Source: Nafulsella turpanensis ZLM-10
GTDB taxonomy: Bacteria; Bacteroidota; Bacteroidia; Cytophagales; Cyclobacteriaceae
Direction of reading: 5' to 3'
DNA: 51,173 nt
Assembly: GCF_000346615.1 (NCBI RefSeq)
Contig: NZ_ANNU01000059.1
Location: 1 to 51,173, forward strand
Every line of letters starts with the position of its first letter. Position 1 is the stretch's first letter. The translations under genes were made by a program, and so were the position numbers. The notes below the pieces were generated by a model that saw only the letters and a program-made list of their open reading frames with translations, was not told the DNA's origin and ran no database searches. Shown in pieces: positions 43,667 through 51,173 of the stretch.

Positions 43667-44224
43667 TTGAACAGAGAAGCAATTACCCAACAGCTATCAC
43701 AGTACAGGGCCTTTGATGCGGAAGAAGAAGCTTTCCGCTCCAGGATATTAAAGCTGCTGCAGGAGGAACCGGAATGTTTTCACCGCCACCTCCGGCAAGG
43801 CCATATTACCGGTTCAGCCTGGATAGTAAATCCGGGAGGCGACCAGGTGCTGCTGTTGCACCACCGCAAGCTCGACAAATGGCTCCAACCCGGTGGCCAT
43901 GCCGATGGTGACGAAAATGTGAGGCGTGTCGCTGAAAAGGAAGCCCGGGAAGAAAGCGGTTTGAGCAGCATCCAAATCCTGGATCAGACGATTTTTGATA
44001 TCGATATCCATACCATTCCCGAACGAAGGGGCGAAGCGGAGCATTTGCATTACGATATCCGGTTCCTTTTTACGGCCGATCCTAAAGAGCCTTTGCAGCA
44101 AAACAACGAAAGCAAAGGGCTTGCCTGGATAGCTATGGAGGAAGTACCTTCCAGAACAGCTTTTAACCGTTCTATTATGCGGATGATAGAGAAAACAGGC
44201 CAGTACACCTTTTCCAGCCGCTAA
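43667..44224 (+). CDS. Nudix hydrolase
   Basis: 185 residues. The Nudix box G77-x5-E83-x7-K91-E92-A-R-E95-E96-S-G98-L is complete except that Lys replaces the first Arg. The N-terminal 55 residues are helical (REAITQQLSQYRAFDAEEEAF). The frame starts with TTG at 43667; no ATG lies near and an upstream in-frame stop at 43631 bounds it, so TTG is probably the real start. It should hydrolyse a nucleoside diphosphate derivative, substrate unknown. Together with the thioesterase gene after 22 bases it probably forms an operon. Confidence 0.9.
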   Translation: MNREAITQQLSQYRAFDAEEEAFRSRILKLLQEEPECFHRHLRQGHITGSAWIVNPGGDQVLLLHHRKLDKWLQPGGHADGDENVRRVAEKEAREESGLSSIQILDQTIFDIDIHTIPERRGEAEHLHYDIRFLFTADPKEPLQQNNESKGLAWIAMEEVPSRTAFNRSIMRMIEKTGQYTFSSR

Positions 44225-44246
44225 ACCAAAACTTCATTTTATACTC

Positions 44247-44663
44247 ATGCAGGGATTTCAATACCAGAAACCTATAGAAGTACGCTATGCCGATGTGGAC
44301 CTGATGGGCCATGTGAACAATGCTAAATTCCTAACCTTTATCGAACATGCCCGCTCGGATTACTTCCGCAAGGCCTGTAACTGGGACTGGACCAAACTGG
44401 GAATGGTACTGGCACGGACCGAAATTGACTTCAAAAAGCCAATTCTGCTTCACCACCAGCCGGTCGTGTGGGTTCGTACCACCCGTATAGGACAAACCTC
44501 TTTTACACAGGAAAATTTTATTGCAGAAGCCGGCCAGCCCAACCAGCTTTATGCAGTCGCTGTTTCTGTACTCGTGCATGTAGACTTTAAAACAGGCAGG
44601 CCTCTTCCTATTCCCGATCATTTGAAGAAAGCCATTCGTCAGTTTGAAGAAAATCTTGACTAA
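44247..44663 (+). CDS. Acyl-CoA thioesterase (hotdog fold, 4HBT type)
   Basis: 138 residues. The signature YADVDLMGHVNNAKFLTFIEHARSDY (14-39) has the Asp of the 4HBT/YbgC-type active site in VRYADVDLMGH. The remaining residues fit the hotdog fold. It should hydrolyse acyl-CoA thioesters. A weak hairpin (CCCA/TGGG, about 44682-44704) follows. Confidence 0.9.
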   Translation: MQGFQYQKPIEVRYADVDLMGHVNNAKFLTFIEHARSDYFRKACNWDWTKLGMVLARTEIDFKKPILLHHQPVVWVRTTRIGQTSFTQENFIAEAGQPNQLYAVAVSVLVHVDFKTGRPLPIPDHLKKAIRQFEENLD

Positions 44664-44788
44664 GCCGGCACCCCCAGACTAAAAGCCCCAAGCTGGGTTT
44701 GCTTCTGCGGGAGCTTCCTTCTATAAACAGCTGGCTGTAAGGAAGTAAAACTGAGGGATTTCTTTCGTATCTTGAGAAAAACTTTGCC

Positions 44789-47599
44789 GTGAACAAAAAG
44801 AGCATTTTATACATTGCCCTGGCTGCCATAAGTCTGTTCCTGATAATGGAATGGTGGCCAAAGGAGCAACCTTCCTTCTTACCTCCTCCACCCGAAGGAG
44901 CGGTCATCAAAGATCTTTCCTTTCTGCAGCAGCCTGCCTCCATTGGAAGCAAAGATAACCCTCTGGCGCGGCAGCAGTATGAGTTGGAAATCCTGCGCGA
45001 TCCCCGCACCGGGCAGTTTCCCGCCAATATCAGGGAAAGAGAGCTGGCCTTTGCCAGACAAATCCCGGGCATAAAAAAACACGCTGCTGCTTACCGGCGG
45101 GCAGGTATTGAGGCAGAAGAATGGACCTCTGCAGGCCCATTCAATGTTGGCGGCCGCACCCGCGCCCTCGAGCTCGACATCACCAACGAAGATATTATCC
45201 TGGCCGGAGGAGTGTCCGGCGGCATGTGGCGTTCAGAAGACGGCGGACAAAGCTGGACGAAGACCACGCCTCCCAATGTTATCCAGAGTGTGAACTCCCT
45301 TACCCAGGATACCCGTCCCGGCAAAACACATATCTGGTACTATGGCACCGGCGAAATTATCGGTGCATCTGCCCGTGGTGGCGATGCGCCTTACCGTGGT
45401 GATGGCATCTTCAAATCAATCGATGGCGGAAGAAGCTGGTACTTACTTCCCTCCACCAGCACCGGAGATCTTAATTATTTCGACTCTCCTTTTAATTATG
45501 TTTTCAATGTAAAGGTCGACGGTTCTAACCTTGAGCAGGACGAGGTATATGCCGCCTGTGCAGGAGGTATTTTCCGCTCGATAGATGGAGGAGACAGCTG
45601 GCAGGAATCACTGGCCGATACCGCAGCTCTGTACACCGATGTGGAAGTTAGCCCCTCCGGCGTACTGTATGCCAGCTTTAGCTCAGAAAAGTTCCAGGAC
45701 AAGGCACAGTATACCGGCATTTACCGCTCTGAAGATGGAGTAAGCTGGGAAAATATAACTCCTGCCGGCTGGCCTTCCTCCTTCGGCAGAACAGTCATGG
45801 ATATGAATCCGCAGGATGAAGATGAAGTGTACTTTCTGGTACAGTCGGAACTGGGCGACCGCCTGTGGCGCTATGAGCATGAGGCCTTAGGGGCAGGAAA
45901 GTGGACCGAACTAACAGAAAATTTACCGGAATTTGAAGGAGAAACCGGAAAGCTTGAGCTGCAGGGCTCCTACAATATGGTGGTAAAAGTACACCCGGCA
46001 GAAGAAGATGTGGTTTTCCTGGGCGGCACCAACCTCTACCGCTCCAGTGATGGCTTTACCAGCACCCAAAATATTGCCTGGATAGGCGGCTATGATACCA
46101 CCGGGGCCTTCTCCTTTTACCCCGGTCAGCACCCCGATCAGCACGCCCTGCTGTTCTACCCTTCCGATCCAACTAAAAGCTTATCCGCGCACGACGGTGG
46201 CATTAGCCGCTCGGAAGATATTCTGGCCGAAGACGTAAGCTGGGATTACCTCAACAGCGGCTATATTACCAGTCAGTTTTATACCGTTGGGCTGGACGAG
46301 GAGCAGGTCAATGACATCATTGTAGGGGGATTACAGGACAACGGCAGCCAGATTACCAATAATGCAGGTCCGAAAAGCAGGTGGGACCGGATACTTGGCG
46401 GAGATGGAGGCTATACCCACGTCACCTTCAAGGGCAGCTATTACTACCTCTCCTTCCAGAACAGCCAGATTTACCGGGTAACGCTGAACGATGACCTGGA
46501 GCTTACCTCCTTTGCAAGGGTAGATCCGGTAGGTGCGGGCGGAGTAGAAGGGCAAAAATACCTGTTTGTGAACCCCTACGCCTTCGACCCCAATAATTCG
46601 AATCGTATGTACCTGGCCGCCGGCAATGTGGTGTATCGAAACCATAACCTGAGCCAGATTCCGGCGGGTAGCCAGGAACCGGTAAGGCTGAACTGGGAAG
46701 TACTCCCCACCACCGCCATCGACAGCGGTTCCATAAGTGCTATTTCAGTATCACGACATCCGGGTAATATTATGTATTATGGTTCCACCATGGGTAATCT
46801 GTTTAGGGTGGACGATGCAGACAGTACCATCGTCAATGTCCGGAAAATCAGCTCTCCCCTCTTTCCGGTGGGTGGCTACAACGCCCATATTGCCATTAAT
46901 CCTGTTGATGCCGATGAAATTATGGTTATCTTCTCCAACTATAATTCCCGAAGCATTTTCCACTCGACAGATGGTGGCTTACATTTTACCCATGTGGGCG
47001 GAAACCTGGAAGAAAATCCTGACGGGACAGGCGATGGTCCTTCCATTCGCTATGCACAAATTATTCCGCTCCAGAACGGGGAAAATCTCTTTTTAGTGGG
47101 TACCAGTGTAGGCCTTTACTCTACCCTTTCGCTGGAAGGCGATGCCACGGTGTGGCTACAGGAAGGGGCCGAAACCATTGAAGATGTAGTCGTTCCGCAA
47201 ATCCGCTACCGTTCCCTCGATGGTCGTGTAGTAGTGGCCACCCATGGCAATGGTGTCTATTTCCGGGATTTTGACGGCGTATTACCACTTACAGCTAATC
47301 CTGCCGGAGAAGAAATAGTGATGGGAAATCCATTCCCCAACCCCTTTATACCCTCTAAACTCAAACCACTGAAAATTCCTTTTATCCTTCCGGAAGATGG
47401 GGTGGTAAGAATTCGAATTTACAGTATGCAGGGAGCTCATATTAAAACCCTTCTGTGGGCCATGCAGTCTGCCGGAAGCTCCGTTGTAAGCTGGGATGGC
47501 ACCAATGAAACCGGTCAGTTTATGGCACCGGGTACTTATTTTGTTCAGCTGGAGTATCAGGATCAGAAGATAGGTAAAACAGTGGTAATACTCCAATAG
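44789..47599 (+). CDS. BNR/VPS10-like beta-propeller protein with type IX secretion sorting domain
   Basis: 936 residues, starting at GTG 44789. An N-terminal hydrophobic helix (SILYIALAAISLFLIMEWW) exports it. Residues about 100-790 are beta-propeller units with Asp-box-like repeats: MWRSEDGGQSW, FKSIDGGRSW, FRSIDGGDSW, YRSEDGVSW and FHSTDGGLHF. The C-terminal 85 residues form a sorting domain of FlgD/Ig type (NPFPNPFIP, then VVRIRIYSMQGAHIKTLL, then ETGQFMAPGTYFVQLEY), which type IX secretion recognises. It is expected on or outside the cell surface. Sialidase-type catalytic residues were not identified. A near-consensus hairpin and the next promoter follow. Confidence 0.9.
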   Translation: MNKKSILYIALAAISLFLIMEWWPKEQPSFLPPPPEGAVIKDLSFLQQPASIGSKDNPLARQQYELEILRDPRTGQFPANIRERELAFARQIPGIKKHAAAYRRAGIEAEEWTSAGPFNVGGRTRALELDITNEDIILAGGVSGGMWRSEDGGQSWTKTTPPNVIQSVNSLTQDTRPGKTHIWYYGTGEIIGASARGGDAPYRGDGIFKSIDGGRSWYLLPSTSTGDLNYFDSPFNYVFNVKVDGSNLEQDEVYAACAGGIFRSIDGGDSWQESLADTAALYTDVEVSPSGVLYASFSSEKFQDKAQYTGIYRSEDGVSWENITPAGWPSSFGRTVMDMNPQDEDEVYFLVQSELGDRLWRYEHEALGAGKWTELTENLPEFEGETGKLELQGSYNMVVKVHPAEEDVVFLGGTNLYRSSDGFTSTQNIAWIGGYDTTGAFSFYPGQHPDQHALLFYPSDPTKSLSAHDGGISRSEDILAEDVSWDYLNSGYITSQFYTVGLDEEQVNDIIVGGLQDNGSQITNNAGPKSRWDRILGGDGGYTHVTFKGSYYYLSFQNSQIYRVTLNDDLELTSFARVDPVGAGGVEGQKYLFVNPYAFDPNNSNRMYLAAGNVVYRNHNLSQIPAGSQEPVRLNWEVLPTTAIDSGSISAISVSRHPGNIMYYGSTMGNLFRVDDADSTIVNVRKISSPLFPVGGYNAHIAINPVDADEIMVIFSNYNSRSIFHSTDGGLHFTHVGGNLEENPDGTGDGPSIRYAQIIPLQNGENLFLVGTSVGLYSTLSLEGDATVWLQEGAETIEDVVVPQIRYRSLDGRVVVATHGNGVYFRDFDGVLPLTANPAGEEIVMGNPFPNPFIPSKLKPLKIPFILPEDGVVRIRIYSMQGAHIKTLLWAMQSAGSSVVSWDGTNETGQFMAPGTYFVQLEYQDQKIGKTVVILQ

Positions 47600-47628
47600 C
47601 CAACATCTTCCTACTCCTTAACAAGAGG

Positions 47629-47665
47629 CATGGAAGACAGGTATTTCTTATTCCTGTCTTTCATG
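47629..47665 (+). terminator. Hairpin after the BNR protein gene
   Basis: Thirteen-base arms (47629-47641 and 47653-47665) pair with one wobble around an 11-base loop. There is no T run. The right arm ends directly before the promoter element of the next gene, so the hairpin may also affect that promoter. Confidence 0.5.
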
Positions 47666-47666
47666 C

Positions 47667-47674
47667 TATATTTG
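47667..47674 (+). promoter_or_regulatory. -7 promoter element of the TPR lipoprotein gene
   Basis: TATATTTG followed by CACTGC. A TTTC at 47644-47647, 19 bases upstream, may serve as -33. Transcription would start near 47682, about 15 bases before the ATG at 47697. Confidence 0.7.
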
Positions 47675-47696
47675 CACTGCAAAAAAACTGATACTC

Positions 47697-48410
47697 ATGC
47701 GTAAGATATATCCTATCCTTTTCACCCTAGTCTTTTCAATAAGCCTGTTCTCCTGCTCTCCTTCCGAAGAAGAGTTAAGCAATAAAAGCCGCCAGTTAAT
47801 GGATGAAGGGAAATTTACAGAAGCTGTCACCTACCTCGACCGTCTCCTGGAGCAGAATCCTGAACATGCCGAAGCTTACAATATGCGGGGAGTAGCCTAC
47901 CTGGAGCAGGACCGCCTGGAGGATGCCATTTCCGATTTTAACCAGGCTATCCGCCACGACAGCAGCACTTATAAACCCCTCTTTAACCGTGCCAATGCTT
48001 ATCTCACCACCGGTAAGTTTATGGAGGCACTGCAGGATTACAACCAGGTGGTAAAAATTAATCCTGAACTTCCTGACACCTACCTGAACAGGAGTGCCGT
48101 ACTTTACGAAATGGGTGAATATAAGCAGGCTAAAACCGACCTGGAGCAGGTACTTGCGCTAGATTCAGGCAAAACCCTTGCTTACTTTAACCTTGCTAAA
48201 ATTAACCTGGTGATGAATCAGCCCGCAGCGGCTAAGGAAAACCTGGCGGTAGTAATGAAGACGGATGAGCAGAACAGCAGTGCCTTTTACCTGATGGGCC
48301 TGGCAAATATAGCGGAGGAGAAGAAGGAAGAAGCCTGCCTCTTCTTTAAAAAGGCAGGTAAGCTGGGAAGCGAAGAGGCAAAAGAAGCAGTAAAGCAATA
48401 CTGCGAATAA
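47697..48410 (+). CDS. TPR-repeat lipoprotein
   Basis: 237 residues. Lipobox LFSC (Cys at 20) follows a hydrophobic signal. About six TPR units cover the rest, for example AVTYLDRLLEQNPEHAEAYN, AISDFNQAIRHDSSTYKPLF and ALQDYNQVVKINPELPDTYL. TPR solenoids bind proteins; the partner is unknown. The tail is Lys/Glu-rich with a final Cys. Periplasmic or membrane-anchored. Confidence 0.9.
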   Translation: MRKIYPILFTLVFSISLFSCSPSEEELSNKSRQLMDEGKFTEAVTYLDRLLEQNPEHAEAYNMRGVAYLEQDRLEDAISDFNQAIRHDSSTYKPLFNRANAYLTTGKFMEALQDYNQVVKINPELPDTYLNRSAVLYEMGEYKQAKTDLEQVLALDSGKTLAYFNLAKINLVMNQPAAAKENLAVVMKTDEQNSSAFYLMGLANIAEEKKEEACLFFKKAGKLGSEEAKEAVKQYCE

Positions 48411-48452
48411 ACACACCCTGAACTGGCGGAAGATTTTTACTTTTTAAGAATT

Positions 48453-49412
48453 ATGAAGGAGCTGAAGTCTAAAATGGGAACCGATATCGGCAGAGCCAAA
48501 ATCCTTCTGGAGCAGGGAGCGCTGGTCGCTATTCCTACAGAGACAGTTTACGGGCTGGCCGCCAATGCTTTTGACCCGGAGGCTGCCCTTCGTATTTTTG
48601 AAGCCAAAAGGCGTCCTTCCTTCGACCCTCTCATTGTCCACACCCACAGCCTTGAAAAGGCAGCGGAATTTCTGAAAGAAATCCCTTCGGAAGCCCGGCA
48701 GCTGGCGGAAGCCTTCTGGCCTGGTCCGCTAACGCTGCTGCTACCGAAAAATGCAAAAATTCCTGATGTAGTCACTTCGGGTCTGCCTGCTGTCGCCGTG
48801 CGGATTCCCCGCCACCCCCTCAGCCTGCAGTTACTGGAGCAGCTCGATTTTCCACTGGCAGCCCCCAGCGCGAATCCTTTTGGCTATATCTCCCCTACCA
48901 CCGCCACACACGTGGCCGACCAGCTGGGCGACCAGGTTCCTTATATTCTTGACGGCGGCCCCTGCGAAGTGGGTGTAGAATCGACCATTATTGGTTTTGA
49001 AGGAAGCAAAACCATTGTATACCGCCTTGGCGGTATGGGTATAGAAGATTTAGCGCCTTACTGCACCGACATTGAGCTGATGCCGCATTCTTCTTCCAAC
49101 CCGCAGGCTCCCGGCCAACTCAAGAGCCATTATGCACCACGCATACCGGTACTCATCGGCAACCTTACTGAAATGCTGCGCAAATACCCGAAGGAGGAGG
49201 TAGCGGTGCTTTCCTTCCGCGATTTTTATCCTGAAGTACGGCATATTACGCTATCCCCTTCCGGCGATTTAAACGAGGCGGCTCAAAACCTGTTTAAAGC
49301 CCTGCGGGAACTCGATAAAATGCCGGTTCGTCGTATTCTGGCGGAGCGGGTACCTGATTATGGCCTCGGGCGAGCCATTAACGACCGCCTTTCGAGGGCA
49401 GCTGCCAGTTAA
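48453..49412 (+). CDS. tsaC: L-threonylcarbamoyladenylate synthase (Sua5/YrdC/TsaC family)
   Basis: 319 residues, long like Sua5 rather than the short TsaC. The YrdC domain is at about 10-205: VAIPTETVYGLAANA, then EAKRRPSFDPLIVH, then FWPGPLTLLLPKNA and APSANPFGYISPTTATHV. The C-terminal Sua5 domain is at about 235-319 (LKSHYAPRIPVL). It makes threonylcarbamoyl-AMP for the t6A modification of tRNA, an essential step. It is the last gene of normal base composition before the AT-rich integrase region. ATG 48453 and 48474 (MGTDIGRAK) are both possible. Confidence 0.93.
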   Translation: MKELKSKMGTDIGRAKILLEQGALVAIPTETVYGLAANAFDPEAALRIFEAKRRPSFDPLIVHTHSLEKAAEFLKEIPSEARQLAEAFWPGPLTLLLPKNAKIPDVVTSGLPAVAVRIPRHPLSLQLLEQLDFPLAAPSANPFGYISPTTATHVADQLGDQVPYILDGGPCEVGVESTIIGFEGSKTIVYRLGGMGIEDLAPYCTDIELMPHSSSNPQAPGQLKSHYAPRIPVLIGNLTEMLRKYPKEEVAVLSFRDFYPEVRHITLSPSGDLNEAAQNLFKALRELDKMPVRRILAERVPDYGLGRAINDRLSRAAAS

Positions 49413-49562
49413 GCAGAACTGAAAAGCGGTTTCTTTTCCGGATTTAAAACATTTTGCCCTCTTTGTTTTATTAGTAAATTGCCGGTAAACATTTTTTTAA
49501 CCCATAGATTCGATTATGAAGACTTTAGATGATTATAATTAACTTTAAACAAACACTTTTAT

Positions 49563-49599
49563 TATATTTGTCTACTACCGCCCTTAAAGCGGTTTTTTT
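49563..49599 (+). promoter_or_regulatory. Integrase promoter with immediate leader hairpin
   Basis: TATATTTG (49563-49570) is a perfect -7 element. Seven bases later ACCGC (49577-49581) pairs with GCGGT (49589-49593) around a seven-base loop, followed by seven T, all before an ATG at 49600. If transcription starts near 49577 the hairpin forms at the very 5' end and could act as an attenuator. Alternatively it is the terminator of the upstream tsaC transcript. Confidence 0.5.
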
Positions 49600-50892
49600 A
49601 TGTTTTTATACAAGCATAAATCAAATAATTGTAAGCAAAATTTTACTAATTCTTTACTAACTCTTATGGATGCTGGAAAAAATATTAAAAGGATGCTATA
49701 CAATATCAGTCCAAAAACTGGTCGAGGAACCATAGTAATTTACTATTCAAATTCGGGTAAGATAAAGCGGTTTAATACGGGTGTTAAGCTATCTGCAAAG
49801 GAATGGGATAAGAGGAACCACAAACCAAAAAGAGGTGCTTTAAGAGTTGGTGATGAAACGATAGTAGATAATATCTATAATAGATTACTTTCTTTAATAA
49901 ATCAGCATCAACATGAATTTCATGGAAAGTTACCGCCTATTAATTATTTAGAAGCTGGTTTAAATAAGCCAGAACCAGTAACAGATGTCCATAAACTGTT
50001 TACCGAATTTATTGAGGAAAGAAAGAATAATAAAAGGCTTTCGGAAAGTAGTATTGAGTATTATGAATTTGCTGGTAAATTAATGTTAGAAGCGGATAAG
50101 CATTACAAGTATTTTCTAAATCTGGAAAACTTCAATTACAGTTTTGTAGAAAAGTACATCGACTATTGCTTGAACGAAAAAGGCAATGCATCTTCCACTA
50201 TTAATCAGCGCATAGAAGTATTTGTAACGTTTGTTAAATGGTTAGATAGAAAGGAGGTAAAACACAAAATAAAACCTGACACATGGGAAAAATTAGATAA
50301 AACAAAAACCGATACCTTATGCTTAGAACGTGATGAACTCAACGAAATATTAGAATATCAGCCAAAGACAAAAAGAGAAGAACGAACAAAGGATATTATC
50401 GTTTTTCTCTCTCACACTGGAATGCGACAGATAGACGCAAAGAATTTAACAAAGGATTATGTTCTGAATGGTTGTTTAGAATTTTACCCACAAAAAACCA
50501 TTAGAAAAAACATAAAAGTAGTTATTCCAATATCTAAACCAGTAAAAAGGATTTTAGAGAAAAATAACTACACAGTTCCCATTTACTCTCCTAAATACCT
50601 ATCTGAATATATAAAAGAATTTTGTTCTCAAATACCCCTATTAAAGAAGAACATAATTTACAAGGGTGAAAGGGTGCCTAAATATTCAACACTTACCAGC
50701 CATTCAATTGGGCGAAAAACATTTATAAATCTGGTTATACAAGAAGGTGTACCGCTTCCAACATTAATGGGCTTTACAGGACATACCCACATAGATACAG
50801 TATTAAAGAGCTATATTGATAAACATATTAATAACTTACCTCAATTAAGCAAGGTTTTTGAGTTTGAAGAGGAAGAATTGCAAAATTCCTAA
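49600..50892 (+). CDS. Tyrosine recombinase/integrase (Bacteroidota type)
   Basis: 430 residues; an internal ATG at 49666 (MDAGKNIKRML) may be the true start. It has an N-terminal arm-binding domain (about 31-120), a SAM-like core-binding domain (about 130-225) and a catalytic domain. Catalytic residues are Arg276 (HTGMRQIDA), probably Lys299, His368 and Arg372 in SHSIGRKTF, His395 in TGHTHIDT and Tyr405 in LKSYI. The His-to-Arg gap is four rather than the usual three. The gene is visibly AT-rich, with many AAA, ATA and TTA codons, unlike every gene before it. It is thus probably acquired DNA. No tRNA or obvious att duplication is seen at its left. The rest of the element would lie beyond the window. 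Confidence 0.9.
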   Translation: MFLYKHKSNNCKQNFTNSLLTLMDAGKNIKRMLYNISPKTGRGTIVIYYSNSGKIKRFNTGVKLSAKEWDKRNHKPKRGALRVGDETIVDNIYNRLLSLINQHQHEFHGKLPPINYLEAGLNKPEPVTDVHKLFTEFIEERKNNKRLSESSIEYYEFAGKLMLEADKHYKYFLNLENFNYSFVEKYIDYCLNEKGNASSTINQRIEVFVTFVKWLDRKEVKHKIKPDTWEKLDKTKTDTLCLERDELNEILEYQPKTKREERTKDIIVFLSHTGMRQIDAKNLTKDYVLNGCLEFYPQKTIRKNIKVVIPISKPVKRILEKNNYTVPIYSPKYLSEYIKEFCSQIPLLKKNIIYKGERVPKYSTLTSHSIGRKTFINLVIQEGVPLPTLMGFTGHTHIDTVLKSYIDKHINNLPQLSKVFEFEEEELQNS

Positions 50893-50956
50893 AACAGCTA
50901 TGACATTATTCAAAATCAGACTTTTCCCCTAATTACAAAAAAGTGATCATAAAAAA

Positions 50957-50990
50957 GAGCCAGACAAAGCTGGCTCACGAGATTTTTTTT
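50957..50990 (+). terminator. Terminator of the integrase gene
   Basis: GAGCCAG (50957-50963) and CTGGCTC (50970-50976) form a perfect seven-base stem around ACAAAG. A run of eight T follows after six bases. Confidence 0.8.
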
Positions 50991-51003
50991 ACTCGATGCT
51001 CCT

Positions 51004-51019
51004 GTCAGAAATCTCTGAC
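51004..51019 (+). repeat. Perfect short dyad
   Basis: GTCAGA-AATC-TCTGAC, six-base arms with a four-base centre. Candidate recombinase accessory or regulatory binding site. Confidence 0.4.
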
Positions 51020-51115
51020 CTGTTGGATATAGCCTTTGCAACCGTACTACATATGCTGAAAAAGTTGTGCCTAACGGTAATCATGCCATAAAAAGGAGTC
51101 ATACCGTCAGTATAA

Positions 51116-51173
51116 TGGACCCCGAAAATAGGACAGCAGGTTAAGTGTAAATTATTAACTTGTTATCCTATGC
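51116..51173 (+). mobile_element. Possible end of an IS3-family insertion sequence, cut by the window
   Basis: TGGACCCCGAAAATAGGACA (51116-51135) has the general form of IS3-family terminal inverted repeats (TGnACCCC...GGACA). About 38 further AT-rich bases follow. The opposite end and the transposase are outside the window, so this rests on similarity of one end only. Confidence 0.45.

Larger units (their letters stand above)
50893..51115 (+). other. AT-rich flank after the integrase
   Basis: About 220 bases without a gene, containing a terminator (50957-50990), a small dyad (51004-51019) and an ACGGTA/TACCGT inverted pair (51074-51107). An att site could lie here, but none is identifiable without the other end. 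Confidence 0.4.

Noticed and set aside
49413-49600. tRNA gene as integration site
   Set aside because: No cloverleaf, CCA or conserved TTCGA-type stretch could be found between tsaC and the integrase.

Overview
The window is chromosomal DNA from a member of the Bacteroidota, most probably the Cytophagales (order is inferred from overall gene style, not from a marker gene). The evidence is a TonB-dependent receptor with a carboxypeptidase-regulatory-like N-terminus, a protein with a type IX secretion sorting domain, BlaI/M56 regulation with TonB C-terminal modules, and at least eight promoter -7 elements of the Bacteroidota form TAnnTTTG. No tRNA, rRNA or CRISPR array was seen. Most of the window is ordinary housekeeping and envelope DNA. 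The right end, from about 49.5 kb, is visibly AT-rich and looks acquired.

Left part (1-17 kb): an S41 protease lipoprotein, a small exported protein made of two TonB-plug-like units, a small disordered protein, an uncharacterised intramembrane acidic/His protein, a TerC-type transporter, a TonB-dependent receptor followed by a TetR regulator with a dyad just before its start, a 55-codon charged protein, two tandem-domain universal stress proteins, a DEDDh exonuclease/GIY-YIG fusion, MscL, a potassium channel-like protein, an unknown two-helix membrane protein and an Aquifex-type aconitase.

Middle (17-33 kb): a glycerol-3-phosphate acyltransferase-like gene overlaps gpsA, so the two first steps of phospholipid synthesis are coupled. 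A POTRA/beta-barrel outer-membrane protein, a small membrane protein, a HAD phosphatase, a DUF4159 protein and a fatty-acid desaturase follow on the same strand. Next is a BlaI repressor and M56 sensor-protease operon whose promoter carries two ACTA-N6-TAGT dyads 20 bp apart, followed by an acidic lipoprotein that shares the TonB_C module and has related half-sites before its start. Divergent promoters then drive a membrane-anchored coiled-coil protein and smc. A degenerate dispersed palindromic repeat and a 7-bp tandem repeat lie after smc.

Right part (33-49.4 kb): polyphosphate kinase 2, a TrkH-half/RCK_C protein, gamma-glutamyltransferase, GlgX, a GNAT acetyltransferase, an outer-membrane barrel, an M61 peptidase broken by a one-base frameshift in an A run, a run of small genes (unknown, CarboxypepD-like, Nudix, thioesterase), a BNR-repeat T9SS cargo protein, a TPR lipoprotein and a Sua5/TsaC enzyme.

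Right edge (49.4-51.2 kb): an AT-rich tyrosine recombinase with its own promoter and leader hairpin, a strong terminator, a short dyad and a sequence resembling the end of an IS3-family element cut by the window border. This is probably the start of a mobile or genomic-island region.
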